Positions 1-9,200 of a stretch of DNA of 13,099 nucleotides are shown in pieces; position 1 is the first letter of the stretch; every line of letters starts with the position of its first letter. The notes beneath the pieces are model-generated. The model was not told the origin of the DNA, did no database searches, and worked only from the letters and a program-made list of their open reading frames with translations. Source of the stretch: Verrucomicrobiota bacterium (lineage in GTDB: Bacteria; Verrucomicrobiota; Verrucomicrobiia; Opitutales; Opitutaceae); NCBI GenBank assembly GCA_003694825.1, contig RFJS01000219.1, forward strand, positions 1-13,099, given 5' to 3'. The position numbers and the translations under genes are program-made.

Positions 1-62
1 GCAAATTCCCGGTTGCCTCCGGCGCCGGAACCTGTGAATTCCGCCCGCCAACGGCTCTGCTC

Positions 63-497
63 ATGTTTACCTGCTCCAAGGTCTATCACGACATCCCCTT
101 TGCGCACCGTCAGCACCGCCATGACGGCCATTGCGCTCTCGTGCACGGCCACAACTGGAGCTTCCGCTTCACCTTCGGCGCCAACGAACCCGACGAAAAC
201 GGCTTCGTCATCGACTTCGGCCGCGTCAAATTCATCCGCCGCTGGCTCGAAGACACCTTCGACCACGCCTGTGTCTTCAATCGCGACGATCCCCTGCGCG
301 AACAGCTCATCGCCGCCGCCCCCGAAGCCTGGAAAGTCCTCACCGTCGAAAGCTGCTCCTGCGAGGGCCTCGCCCGCTACGTCTTCGAGGCCATCGATCC
401 CATGGTCCGCGAACACACCGCCGGCCGCGCCTTCCTCCTCGAAGTCGAGATCCACGAGGACAGCCGCAACAGCGCCACCTACCGCCCCGGCCGCTGA
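63..497 (+). CDS. queD: 6-carboxytetrahydropterin synthase / 6-pyruvoyltetrahydropterin synthase family protein (QueD-like)
   Basis: This 144-residue cytosolic enzyme belongs to the QueD/PTPS fold family. Members act on 7,8-dihydroneopterin triphosphate; bacterial QueD makes 6-carboxy-5,6,7,8-tetrahydropterin for 7-deazaguanine (queuosine) synthesis. The family's residues are visible: zinc ligands H15, H28 and H30 (the last two in HGHNW), nucleophile C24 in the C-x3-HGH arrangement, the VIDFGRVK strand at 49-56, D67-H68 (cf. LDH of QueD), and E132 near the C-terminus (IHED) where QueD has its conserved ET. The segment that is PTxE in typical QueD reads ESCSCEGLA (96-104), so substrate preference is less certain. 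Length is slightly above the usual 120 residues. The ATG at 63 places the zinc ligands at normal distances; no clear Shine-Dalgarno precedes it. No queC, queE or queF lies nearby. The next gene, a sensor kinase, is 165 bases away and unlikely to be functionally linked. Confidence 0.9.
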   Translation: MFTCSKVYHDIPFAHRQHRHDGHCALVHGHNWSFRFTFGANEPDENGFVIDFGRVKFIRRWLEDTFDHACVFNRDDPLREQLIAAAPEAWKVLTVESCSCEGLARYVFEAIDPMVREHTAGRAFLLEVEIHEDSRNSATYRPGR

Positions 498-502
498 CAT
501 CC

Positions 503-534
503 CCGGCCGCGGCCGGTCGGCCTCCGCCAGGCCG
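503..534. terminator. GC-rich palindrome plus stem-loop downstream of the queD-like gene
   Basis: Two adjacent dyads begin six bases after the queD stop. The first is a perfect 14-base palindrome (503-516). The second is a 6-bp stem, CGGCCT (518-523) with AGGCCG (529-534), closing a 5-base loop. Position suggests a transcript-end structure for queD. There is no U-tract after it, so an intrinsic terminator of the classical type is not shown. The rest of the 498-662 spacer contains no ORF I would support. Confidence 0.35.
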
Positions 535-662
535 CACCCCGCCCGTATCCTATCAACCAATACCTCCGCGGCCACAAACACGCCGCGCGTGCACGCCGGT
601 GTTGACGTCAGCCCCCCTTTTCGCCGGTATGGCATCGTGCTCCACGTCCCCTGCTTCGAGAC

Positions 663-2870
663 GTGACTACTGATTCATCCCCAGAAACCGCATACCCACC
701 CCGCGTCCCCTCCGGAGAGGAACCGGCCCAGAAGCTCATCTGGCTCCTGCCTGCGCTCGTCCTCGTCGCCGGCCTGACCCTCGCCTACTACCTCGGGGCC
801 ATCGACCACGCCCTCGAGCTGGACCGGCAGCGCCGCGAAGCCACCCTCGTCGCCTCCCGCATCGCGAGCCACCTCGACCGCCGCGTTAACAACGCCGCCT
901 ATCTCGCCGAAGGCTACGCCTCCCTTCTCTCGCTCGACCCAGACGGCGCCCTCGAGCTATTCGAGCCAACAGCCCGCCGCCTCATCGCCCGCAACCCGGG
1001 GCTGCGCAACATCGCCGTCGCCCCGGGCAACGTCATCACCCGCGTCTACCCGCTCGAGGGCAACGAAACCGCCCTCGGCCTCGACTACACCCGCAACGCC
1101 GAGCAGTGGCCGGCCGTGCGCCGGGCCATCGAGGGAAAAACCATCGTCGTCGCCGGCCCCGTCGATCTCGTGCAGGGAGGCCGCGGCATCATCGTCCGCC
1201 GGCCCATCTTCCTCGACGATGCGTCCGCCCCCGACAGCGGGCGTTACTGGGGCCTGCTCTCCACCGTCATCCAGTTCGACACCCTCCTGCGCGAAACCCT
1301 CCAGGACCTGCCCGGCGAGAGTTGGGCGCTCGCCATAAGGGGCAAAGACGGCCTCGGCGAAAAGGGCGCGGTCTTCGTCGGGAAGACCGGGCTCTTCCAG
1401 CGCGACCCTGTCATCGCCACCGTCTCGCTGCCTGCCGGCGCCTGGCAGGTCGCCGTCATCCCCGAGGGCGGATGGGTCGTCTGTCAACCGTTCGCCTCGA
1501 TCGACTTTCTCATCGGGAGCCTCGTCACGCTCGTGCTCGCCGCCCTCGTCGCCTTCCTCCTTCGCGAACAACGCGATCGGCTGCGCGAATACCGCGAAAA
1601 AATCCTCTCGCGCGAACAGCTCGAAGTCAGCGAATCCCGCCTTCGCTCCACGCTCCTGAGCATCGGCGACGCCGTCATCACCACCGACAACCACGGCCGC
1701 ATCGACCTGCTCAACCCCGTCGCCGAAAAACTCACCGGATGGTCCGCCGCCGAGGCCCACGGCAAGCCTCTCGACGACGTCTTCCGCATCATCAACGAAG
1801 AAACCGGCCAGCCCGCCGTCAACCCCGTCCCCCGTGTGCTCGAGACCGGCTCCATCATCGGCCTCGCCAACCACACGCTGCTCATCAGCCGGGACGGGCG
1901 CGAAATCCCCATCGCCGACGCCGCCGCCCCGGTGCGCGACAGCGACGGCAACACCCTCGGCGCCGTCCTCGTCTTCCGCGACCAGAGCGCCGAACGCCAG
2001 GCCGAAAACCAGCTGCGCCAGGCCGAACAACGCCTTCGGCTCCTCATCGAACACGCACCTGATGCCATCGTCCTGCTCGATCCCGACACCGGCCGCTTCG
2101 CCGACGCCAACGCCGCCGCCGAGACCCTCTTCGGCATGCCGCGTGACGAACTGCGTCGGCACGGACCGATCGACCTCAGCCCACCGGTCCAACCCGACGG
2201 GCTGCGCACCCCGGAGAAAGCCGAAAGCCTCATCCAGGCCGCTCTCGGCGGAGAAAAGCCTGTCTTTGAATGGACCCACCGCAACAAGCGCGGCCACGAC
2301 ATCCCCCTGCGAAGTGCGCCTCCTCGCCCTCGAGCTCGGCGGCAAACGCCTCATCCGCGGAAGCATCATCGACATCTCCCGGCGCAAGGCCGCCGAAGCG
2401 CGCATCCGCCAGCTCACCCGCACCTACGCCCTGCTCAGCGAGGTCAACAAAGCCATCGTCCGCGAGTCCGACACAGCCACACTGCTGCAAAGCATCTGCC
2501 GCATCGCCGTCGAGCAGGGAGGCTTCCGCCTCGCCTGGGTCGCTCTCGCCTCCGGCGACGGCAGTGTCCGGCCCGCCGCCCGCTCCGCCGTCGACAGCGA
2601 CACACTCGGCCTCATCCCCCGTTTCATCGGCGAGAGCGGCCCCGCCTGCCCCATCATCCGCGAAGCGCTCGAAACCAGCACATACGCCATCGCTCCCGAC
2701 CTGCTCAACGATCCGCGCGCCGCATCCTGGCGCGAAGCAGCCACCACCACCGGCTGTCGCGCCATGGCGGCCTTCCCCATCATCGTCAACGGCCGCGTCC
2801 GCGGAACATTCAACCTGTATGCCGAGAGTGCCGCGGCCTTCTCCGACGACGAGCGCGCCCTGCTCGATGA
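663..2870 (+). CDS. Hybrid sensor histidine kinase, N-terminal part (CHASE-PAS-PAS), frameshifted
   Basis: This is the N-terminal half of a membrane sensor kinase. The open frame runs to 2870, but only residues 1-548 (to base 2306) are meaningful; beyond that the product turns into an Arg/His/Pro-rich nonsense tail while the kinase continues in the next frame. Visible parts are: TM1 at about 24-46; a periplasmic CHASE domain at about 60-265, with YPLEGNETALGLDY (129-142), AGPVDLVQGGRG and RRPIF as signature stretches; TM2 at about 279-300; a charged linker helix; PAS 1 at about 325-440; and PAS 2 from about 455, interrupted by the frameshift. CHASE domains bind small extracellular ligands in plant cytokinin receptors and many bacterial kinases; the ligand here is unknown. 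The start is GTG at 663, the first start after an in-frame TGA at 603; no ATG is available upstream of the domains. It should be read together with the segment starting at 2308. Confidence 0.85.
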   Translation: MTTDSSPETAYPPRVPSGEEPAQKLIWLLPALVLVAGLTLAYYLGAIDHALELDRQRREATLVASRIASHLDRRVNNAAYLAEGYASLLSLDPDGALELFEPTARRLIARNPGLRNIAVAPGNVITRVYPLEGNETALGLDYTRNAEQWPAVRRAIEGKTIVVAGPVDLVQGGRGIIVRRPIFLDDASAPDSGRYWGLLSTVIQFDTLLRETLQDLPGESWALAIRGKDGLGEKGAVFVGKTGLFQRDPVIATVSLPAGAWQVAVIPEGGWVVCQPFASIDFLIGSLVTLVLAALVAFLLREQRDRLREYREKILSREQLEVSESRLRSTLLSIGDAVITTDNHGRIDLLNPVAEKLTGWSAAEAHGKPLDDVFRIINEETGQPAVNPVPRVLETGSIIGLANHTLLISRDGREIPIADAAAPVRDSDGNTLGAVLVFRDQSAERQAENQLRQAEQRLRLLIEHAPDAIVLLDPDTGRFADANAAAETLFGMPRDELRRHGPIDLSPPVQPDGLRTPEKAESLIQAALGGEKPVFEWTHRNKRGHDIPLRSAPPRPRARRQTPHPRKHHRHLPAQGRRSAHPPAHPHLRPAQRGQQSHRPRVRHSHTAAKHLPHRRRAGRLPPRLGRSRLRRRQCPARRPLRRRQRHTRPHPPFHRRERPRLPHHPRSARNQHIRHRSRPAQRSARRILARSSHHHRLSRHGGLPHHRQRPRPRNIQPVCRECRGLLRRRARPAR
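2303..2307 (+). other. Frameshift site in the sensor kinase (run of five C)
   Basis: Frame 3 reads Asp-Ile-Pro up to base 2306 and then loses PAS character. Skipping one C gives Asp-Ile-Pro-Cys-Glu-Val and continues seamlessly with the rest of PAS 2, ending in the typical [11 protein letters not shown] stretch. One extra base in the C run therefore explains the break. It may be a sequencing or assembly error or a true mutation. A +1 slip on CCC-C is formally possible, but no stop codon or other recoding signal is nearby. Confidence 0.85.
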
Positions 2871-4491
2871 ACTCGCCCGCGACATCAGCTTCGGCCTCGA
2901 AGTCGGCGAACGCGAACGCGCCCGGCAGCGCGCCGAAACCGCCCTGCGCAACAGCGAAGAGCGCTTCCGCGAGATCGCCGAAACCATCGACGATGTCTTC
3001 TGGGTGACCGACATCCGCCGCACCCGCTTCCTCTACATCAGCCCCGCCTTCGAAAAAATCTGGGGGCGCCCCCTGCAAGACGCCCACGCCTCCACCGCCG
3101 TCTACCTCGACGCCATCCACCCCGACGACCTTCAAAAAGTGCGCGACGCCGCCGCGCCGGACGGCGACCCCGCCGCCTACGAAGTCCAATACCGCATTCG
3201 CCGGCCCGACGGCGCCATTCGCTGGATCCTCGAGAAGGGCTATCCTACCCGCGACCGCTCCGGCGCCTTCTCCCGCGTCATCGGCGTCGCCCGCGACATC
3301 ACCGACTTCCGCGAACTCGCCGAACAGCTTCGCCACAGCCAGAAACTCGAAGCGCTCGGGCACCTCGCCGGCGGCATCGCGCACGACTTCAACAACATCC
3401 TCACCGCCCTCATCCTGCAGAAAAAAGTCGCCCGCTCGGCGCCCAACCTCCCCGAAGAGGTCCGCGAGTCGCTCGACGAGATGCGCCACGCCATCGACCA
3501 GGCGACCACCCTCACCCGCCAGCTCCTGCTCTTCAGCCGACGCCAGACCCCACAGCCACGTCCGCTCGACCTCAACGAATCCATCCGCCAGCTCACCCGC
3601 ATGCTCGGCCGCCTCATCGGCGAAGACATCGACCTGCGGCTCGACCTGCATCCCGCCCCGCTTCCCCTGCGTGCCGACCCCGGCATGATCGACCAGGTCC
3701 TCGTCAACCTCGCCGTCAACGCTCGCGACGCCATGCCCGACGGCGGCACGCTCCACATCAAGACCGACGCCATCGAGCTTTCCGCCCCGGAAGCCGCACG
3801 CACCCCCGGCCTGTCCCCCGGCCCCTACGCCCGCCTCCGCATCCGTGACACCGGATGCGGCATCGAACCCGAGCTGCTCGAGCACATCTTCGACCCCTTC
3901 TTCACGACCAAGCAGCCCGGCGAGGGCACCGGCCTGGGCCTCGCCACCGTCCACAGCATCGTCGCCCAGCACCACGGACACATCACCGTCTCCAGCCGCC
4001 CTGAGCGCGGCACCACGTTCACCATCCTCCTGCCCCTCGACAAAGACCCGGCATCCGGAGAACCCCCGGCCACTTCGGCCCCGGAGAAAACCGGCATGCC
4101 GTCCGGCTCCGAAACGGTTCTCCTCGTCGAAGACGATCCCAAAGTCCGCCGCCTCACCGAGCGCATCCTCCGCCGCTACGGCTATACCGTGCTCTCCGCC
4201 GAAAACGGCCGCCAGGCGCTCGAACTCTGGGCCGCGGAGCGCGACCGCATCGACCTGCTCCTCACCGACATCGTCATGCCCGCCGGCCTCTCCGGGACCG
4301 ACCTCGCCCAGCGCATCCGCGAGGATCGGCCCGACCTTCCCGTCCTCTTCATCAGCGGCTACGATGCCACCCACGCCGGCCGCAACCGCCAGCTCGACCC
4401 CGGCGAGCACTTCCTCGCCAAACCCTTCCTCCCCGAGAACCTGCTGCAGAGCGTCCGCCGCTGCCTCGGACGGTCGGCCCCCGGCCGCTGA
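2308..4491 (+). CDS. Hybrid sensor histidine kinase, C-terminal part (PAS-GAF-PAS-HisKA-HATPase-REC), frameshifted
   Basis: This cytoplasmic signalling half continues the gene that starts at 663 and has no start codon of its own in good context. Composite numbering is used (548 residues before the frameshift, about 1275 in total). It contains the end of PAS 2 (to about 572), a GAF domain at about 584-750, PAS 3 at about 761-885, and a HisKA domain whose phospho-acceptor is H907 in GGIAHDFNN. The ATPase domain shows an N box at about 1010-1025, DTGCGI from 1062 and GEGTGLGLA from 1086. A receiver domain has acidic residues D1157 and D1158, phospho-acceptor D1202 in LLTDIVMP and K1253 in AKPF. 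The family autophosphorylates the His and relays phosphate to the attached receiver, then usually to a separate phosphotransfer protein or regulator; none is encoded here, so it is an orphan in this window. No DNA-binding or enzymatic output domain is attached. Confidence 0.88.
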   Translation, partial: CEVRLLALELGGKRLIRGSIIDISRRKAAEARIRQLTRTYALLSEVNKAIVRESDTATLLQSICRIAVEQGGFRLAWVALASGDGSVRPAARSAVDSDTLGLIPRFIGESGPACPIIREALETSTYAIAPDLLNDPRAASWREAATTTGCRAMAAFPIIVNGRVRGTFNLYAESAAAFSDDERALLDELARDISFGLEVGERERARQRAETALRNSEERFREIAETIDDVFWVTDIRRTRFLYISPAFEKIWGRPLQDAHASTAVYLDAIHPDDLQKVRDAAAPDGDPAAYEVQYRIRRPDGAIRWILEKGYPTRDRSGAFSRVIGVARDITDFRELAEQLRHSQKLEALGHLAGGIAHDFNNILTALILQKKVARSAPNLPEEVRESLDEMRHAIDQATTLTRQLLLFSRRQTPQPRPLDLNESIRQLTRMLGRLIGEDIDLRLDLHPAPLPLRADPGMIDQVLVNLAVNARDAMPDGGTLHIKTDAIELSAPEAARTPGLSPGPYARLRIRDTGCGIEPELLEHIFDPFFTTKQPGEGTGLGLATVHSIVAQHHGHITVSSRPERGTTFTILLPLDKDPASGEPPATSAPEKTGMPSGSETVLLVEDDPKVRRLTERILRRYGYTVLSAENGRQALELWAAERDRIDLLLTDIVMPAGLSGTDLAQRIREDRPDLPVLFISGYDATHAGRNRQLDPGEHFLAKPFLPENLLQSVRRCLGRSAPGR

Positions 4492-4505
4492 AAACGCGGC
4501 CCAAA

Positions 4506-4539
4506 CGCCGAAAGCGCCGCCTCGCCGCCGAAAGCGGCG
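4506..4539. repeat. Two small GCCGAAAGCG repeats forming hairpins after the kinase
   Basis: GCCGAAAGCG occurs at 4507-4516 and again at 4527-4536. The second copy lies in a 6-bp stem, CGCCGC (4523-4528) with GCGGCG (4534-4539), closing a CGAAA loop. They lie 15-50 bases after the kinase stop, so a transcript-end role is plausible. No U-tract follows. The remaining spacer up to 4739 has no supported ORF. Confidence 0.35.
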
Positions 4540-4669
4540 CCCGCGCCAGGCGGTCATCTCTTTCCACGCGGGACGAGTCGCCCCGCCGGCCCCAGAAGGC
4601 GCGGTCACGGGCGCGGGAAACAGCAGAGGCCCAAAAGCCCCCATATCCAACCGCTGCATTCCCGCCTTG

Positions 4670-4726
4670 CGGCTGACCAGCCGTGGGCCCGCCCCCGGTT
4701 CACGATACGCCGGACGCGGGCCCCAC
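4670..4726. terminator. Stem-loops between the convergent kinase and trpB2 genes
   Basis: Two adjacent dyads are visible. CGGCT (4670-4674) pairs with AGCCG (4679-4683) around GACC. GTGGGCCCGC (4683-4692) pairs with GCGGGCCCCAC (4716-4726), leaving one bulged base, with a nested CCGG/CCGG pair possible inside. The larger one starts 14 bases beyond the trpB2 stop on the minus strand. It is placed to end trpB2 transcription and possibly the kinase message, but has no U-tract on either strand. Confidence 0.4.
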
Positions 4727-4739
4727 TCCGGCCCCGGGC

Positions 4740-6104
4740 TCAGCCCACCGACGGCAGGCCGGCCAGCGCCATCGCGACCTCCTCGCTGCTGTATTCGTGA
4801 TCGCGCAGGAGACCGGCGTGATAATCCATGTAGGCCTGCAAATCGAAGTGACCGTGGCCGCAGAGATTGAACAGAATCGTCTCGCTGCGTCCCTCCTCCT
4901 TGCAGCGCAGGGCCTCATCGATCGCGCCCTTGACCGCGTGGGTCGCCTCGGGCGCGGGCAGGATGCCTTCCGTGCGCGCGAAGGTGACACCGGCCTCGAA
5001 ACAGGCCAGCTGATGATAGGCGCGGGGGTCGACATGCCCCCGGCTCACCACCGCTGACACCAGCGGCGCCATGCCGTGGTAGCGCAGCCCGCCGGCATGG
5101 ATGCCCTCCGGGACGAACTCGCTGCCGAGCGTATGCATCTTCACCAGCGGCGTCAGGTGTGCGGTATCGCCGAAATCGTAGGCATACTTGCCGCGAGTGA
5201 GCGTGGGACAGGCCGCCGGCTCGACCGCGACGATGCGGAAATCCTTCTCCGCCTCGCCGCGCAGCTTCCTTCCGAGGAAGGGGAAGGCGATGCCGGCGAA
5301 ATTGCTGCCGCCGCCCGTGCACCCCACGATCACATCAGGATAGTCGCCCGCCATCGCCATCTGCTTCTCGGCCTCCAGGCCGATCACCGTCTGGTGCAGC
5401 AGCACGTGATTGAGCACGGAGCCGAGAGCGTATTTGGTTTCCGGATCCTTCGCCGCCACTTCCACCGCCTCGGAAATGGCGATGCCGAGAGAGCCGGTGC
5501 TGTCGGGATGCTTCGCGATAATCGCCCGCCCCGCCTCGGTCTCCTCGCTCGGGCTCGCCACCACCCGCGCGCCATAGGTCTCCATCAACGCCCGGCGGTA
5601 GGGCTTCTGGTTGTAGCTCACCTTCACCATATAGACCAGCACCTCGATGCCGAAGAGCGCCCCGGCAAAGGCGAGAGAGGAGCCCCATTGCCCCGCGCCC
5701 GTCTCCGTGCTCAGGCGCTTAACGCCCGCCTGCTTGTTGTAGTAGGCCTGCGGCACGGAAGTGTTCGGCTTGTGCGAACCCGAAGGCGAGACGCCCTCAT
5801 ACTTGTAGTAAATCCGCGCCGGGGTATCGAGGGCCTTCTCCAACCGCCGCGCCCGAAACAGCGGACTCGGCCGCCACTGCCGGTAAATGTCGCGCACCTC
5901 CTCCGGGATCGGAATCCATCGCTCCGTCGAGACTTCCTGCTCGATCAGCGCCTCCGGAAACAGCGGGGCCAGATCGTCCGGCCCGATCGGCTGTTTCGTG
6001 CCCGGATGCAACACCGGCGGCAGCGGCTCGGCCAGGTCGGCCACAAGATTGTACCAGGCAGAGGGGATATCGCTTTCGGGGAGGAGGTATTTGACGGAGT
6101 CCAT
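4740..6104 (-). CDS. trpB: TrpB2-type tryptophan synthase beta chain (PLP-dependent)
   Basis: This 454-residue fold-type II PLP enzyme belongs to the TrpB2 branch of tryptophan synthase beta subunits. The family condenses indole with L-serine to give tryptophan. Visible features are the PLP lysine K112 in [10 protein letters not shown], the catalytic-type glutamate E134 in [11 protein letters not shown], the phosphate-binding loop GCTGGGSN (261-268), and the late CGHGHFD stretch at 415-421. The N-terminal extension and HKPN instead of HKTN are typical of TrpB2 rather than of the TrpA-partnered TrpB1. No trpA or other trp gene is adjacent, so it may salvage indole, work alone or use another substrate. 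The ATG at 6104 begins at [10 protein letters not shown], where family similarity starts; an upstream ATG at 6221 would add 39 residues without family character. There is no strong Shine-Dalgarno. The gene diverges from putA across 169 bases. Confidence 0.92.
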   Translation of the reverse strand: MDSVKYLLPESDIPSAWYNLVADLAEPLPPVLHPGTKQPIGPDDLAPLFPEALIEQEVSTERWIPIPEEVRDIYRQWRPSPLFRARRLEKALDTPARIYYKYEGVSPSGSHKPNTSVPQAYYNKQAGVKRLSTETGAGQWGSSLAFAGALFGIEVLVYMVKVSYNQKPYRRALMETYGARVVASPSEETEAGRAIIAKHPDSTGSLGIAISEAVEVAAKDPETKYALGSVLNHVLLHQTVIGLEAEKQMAMAGDYPDVIVGCTGGGSNFAGIAFPFLGRKLRGEAEKDFRIVAVEPAACPTLTRGKYAYDFGDTAHLTPLVKMHTLGSEFVPEGIHAGGLRYHGMAPLVSAVVSRGHVDPRAYHQLACFEAGVTFARTEGILPAPEATHAVKGAIDEALRCKEEGRSETILFNLCGHGHFDLQAYMDYHAGLLRDHEYSSEEVAMALAGLPSVG

Positions 6105-6180
6105 AAGCAAAAACGGGGAATGAGAGTGGAACGAACTGCCCAGGCTATCCGCGCCCACCGTCCCTGAAAACCCAGAACCT

Positions 6181-6207
6181 TGCGCAGAACTGAGTTTTGC
6201 CTGCGCA
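6181..6207. promoter_or_regulatory. Perfect inverted repeat in the trpB2/putA divergent spacer
   Basis: TGCGCAG (6181-6187) and CTGCGCA (6201-6207) are exact reverse complements separated by 13 bases, giving a centre-to-centre distance of 20 bases, close to two helical turns. A further ATGCGC lies at 6234-6239. The element is 77 bases upstream of the trpB2 start and 67 upstream of the putA start, which fits an operator for either or both. It could also be chance in GC-rich DNA. No convincing -35/-10 pair was found on either strand of 6105-6273. Confidence 0.35.
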
Positions 6208-6273
6208 TCACGTGCCCGCACCGGTTGCGGCCGATGCGCTTGTGAACATGCTATCTACCACCCCTTCCCCACG

Positions 6274-9200
6274 ATGCCGCACCACCCGCCATCGGCCCAT
6301 TCCTCCGGTCAGCCCCCCGCGCCCCCACAAACCGAGATCGTCGCCATCGCCACCCGCCTGCTCGACCGCGCCACCACAGCCGCTGCGCCACTCTTCAGCG
6401 TGCGCGGCGCCTACCAGCGGCTTATGGACTGGGCCATGCGCGACGAGGCCTTCAAGACGCGCCTCTTTCGCTTCATCGACGTCCTGCCCGCACTCGAAAC
6501 CAATGCCGAAATCGTCCGCCACCTCCAGGAATACCTCGGAGAGGCGGCCGACGAACTCTCGCCGCTGATGCGGGGCGGCCTCGCCATGTCGGGCCTCGCG
6601 GCACCGGTCCTCGGCCCGGCCGTGCGCGCCAACATCACCTCGCTTGCGCGGCAGTTCATCGCCGGCGCCACCCCCGACGAACTCATCGCTTCGGTCCGCG
6701 CCCTGCACCGCCGCGACATCGCCGCCACCGTCGACCTTCTCGGCGAACTCGTCATCACCGAAGCCGAGGCCAGCCACTACCTGCGGCGCAACCTCGAGAT
6801 TCTCGACGCCATGAGCGCAGCCGTCCCCACCTTCGGGGCCCCCTGCCGGAGCGATCTCGGCGCGGACGGCCCGCTGCCCCGCGTCAACCTCTCCGTGAAG
6901 ATCTCCGCCCTCCACGCCCACCTCAACATCGCCGACCCCGACGCCGCTCTCCACGTATTGACCGAGCGGATGCAGACGATTCTCCGGCGGGCCGCCGCGC
7001 TCGGCGCCTTCGTCAACCTCGACATGGAGGACCACGCGCTCAAGGACCTCACCCTGCGCCTTTTCATGCGACTGCGGGGCTCGGCCGAGTTCGCCGAAAA
7101 GCCGGCGATGGGCATCGCCATCCAGGCCTACCTGAGGGACGGCCCGGACGATCTCGACCGCCTCCTCGCCTGGGCCCGCGAGCACCGGCGGCGCTTCACC
7201 GTGCGACTGGTCAAGGGCGCCTACTGGGACTTCGAGACGATCCGTGCCGCGCAGCACGGCTGGCCCTGCCCCGTCTGGGCCCGCAAGGCCGAAACCGACG
7301 CCGCCTACGAGCGCATGACCCGCCGCCTCCTCGCCGAAGCCGGCCTCATCGATGCCGCCTTCGGCACCCACAACATCCGCACCATCGCCCACGCCATCGC
7401 CTGCGCCAAAACCCTCGACCTCGACCCGCGCGCCATCGAATTCCAACTGCTGCGCGGCATGGCCGACCCCGTCAAAGACGCCCTCGTCGCCGAAGGCTGG
7501 CGCGTGCGCGAATACTGTCCCTGCGGCGAACTCCTTCCCGGCATGGCCTACCTCGTGCGCCGCCTGCTCGAGAACACCTCCAACGAGGGGTTCATGAAAA
7601 AAACCTTCGTCGATCACGCCGACCGAAACGCCCTCCTTGCGGACCCTGCCGCCGTCGCCGCCGCCCCCCCGCCTCAGGCCGAGGCCCGTCCTCGCCACCG
7701 CGCCGCCACTTTCGCCAACGAACCCGTGCTCGACTTCTCCCGTCCGATCGAACGCGAGGAGTTCGCCGCCGCCGTCGCCCGCGCCCGTCGGACTCCCACC
7801 GTCGAAATCCTCCCCGTCATCGCCGGCCGCCCTGTCGCGGCCAGCGCGTTTCTCGACTCGGTCAACCCCGCCGACCCCTCCCAGATCGTCGGCCGCATGG
7901 GCTGCGCCGACGTCGACATGGCCGACAGGGCCGTCGAAGCCGCCGCCCGCGGGCTGGAAGCCTGGGCCGCCCTCGACGCCGCTGAACGTGCCCACATCAT
8001 CGAGACGGCTGCCGAAATCCTCCGCGAACGCCGCTTCGAACTCGCCGCCCTCGAAGTGATCGAAGCCGGGAAACCATGGCCGGAAGCCGACGCCGACATC
8101 ACCGAGGCCATCGACTTCTGCACCTACTACGCCCGGCTGATGCGCCGCCTCGGCGGCGACCATCCCAACGAACGCGTGCCCGGGGAGGACTCCATCTCTC
8201 ACTACCGCCCCCGCGGCGTCGCCGCTGTCATCGCCCCGTGGAACTTCCCCCTCGCCATCCTCTGCGGCATGACCACGGCCGCCCTCGTCACCGGCAACAC
8301 CGTCGTCATGAAACCCGCCGAACAGACACCGGCGATCGCCCTGCGCCTCTTCGAGATCCTCCTGGAAGCGGGCGTGCCCGCCGCGGCGCTGCAATTTCTC
8401 CCCGGCCGCGGCGAAGAGGTCGGCGCGCGGCTCGTCGCGCACCCGCGCGTGGCGGTGATCGCTTTCACCGGCTCACGCGAAGTCGGCCTGGCGATCTGGG
8501 AAACCGCCGGCCGCACCGGCGCCGGCCAGAGCGGCCTCAAGAAAGTGATCTGCGAGATGGGCGGAAAGAACGCCCTGATCATCGACGACGACGCCGACCT
8601 CGACGAAGCCATCCCCGGAGCGCTGTATTCAGCATTCAGTTTCGCCGGCCAGAAATGCTCCGCCCTTTCCCGCCTCATCGTCCTCGAGAGCATCCACGAC
8701 CGTGTGGTCGAACGCCTCATCGGCGCCGCCGAGGGGCTTGTCGTCGACGCGCCCGAACACCCGGGCGCCGACCTCGGCCCTGTCATCGACAGCGAGGCCC
8801 GGAGCCGGCTTCTCGCCGCCATTGAACGGGGGCGGCGCGACGCCTGCCTTCGCTGGCAGGGACGGGTGCCCGGCGGCAACGGCTTCTGGGTGCCGCCGAC
8901 GATCTTCACCGATGTGCCCCGCGACAGCACCCTCGCCCGCGACGAACTCTTCGGGCCGGTGCTCGCCGTCTTCAAGGCCCGCTCCTTCGAGGACGCCATC
9001 GCGCTCGCCAACGACTCCGACTACGCCCTCACTGCCGGCCTCTACTCGCGCAGCCCCGGCCGCATCGCGGTGGCACGGCGCCGCCTCGAGGCCGGCAACG
9101 TCTATATCAATCGGCCCATCACCGGCGCCATCGTGGGGCGCCATCCCTTCGGGGGCTATCGCCTCTCCGGGGGCGGCACCAAGGCCGGCGGACCGGACTA

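Noticed and set aside
602..633. TTGACG at 602-607 with TATGGC at 628-633 as a promoter for the kinase
   Set aside because: The -35-like box is good but the spacing is 20 bases, and at 17 bases the hexamer CGGTAT is a poor -10. Not strong enough to annotate.
13..666. Plus-strand open frame covering the queD-like gene in another frame
   Set aside because: Its product is Ser/Pro/Ala/Arg low-complexity sequence, whereas the frame starting at 63 has all the zinc and catalytic residues.
957..2423. Open frame of 488 codons on the minus strand over the first half of the kinase
   Set aside because: Composition is Gly/Asp/Val-rich without motifs; the sense strand carries CHASE and PAS domains.
2230..4659. 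Open frame of 809 codons on the minus strand, antisense to the kinase
   Set aside because: It mirrors the codon structure of the GC-rich kinase gene; its product is Gly/Ala/Val/Glu-rich without any domain motif, while the plus strand has clear conserved motifs throughout.
4492..4739. Possible small gene or RNA in the kinase/trpB2 spacer
   Set aside because: Only hairpins and short repeats are visible; no start with ribosome binding site and no conserved RNA motif.
6208..8442. Open frame of 744 codons on the minus strand, antisense to putA
   Set aside because: Same cause: high third-position GC leaves few stops on the opposite strand. The product is low complexity and the sense strand encodes an intact PutA.
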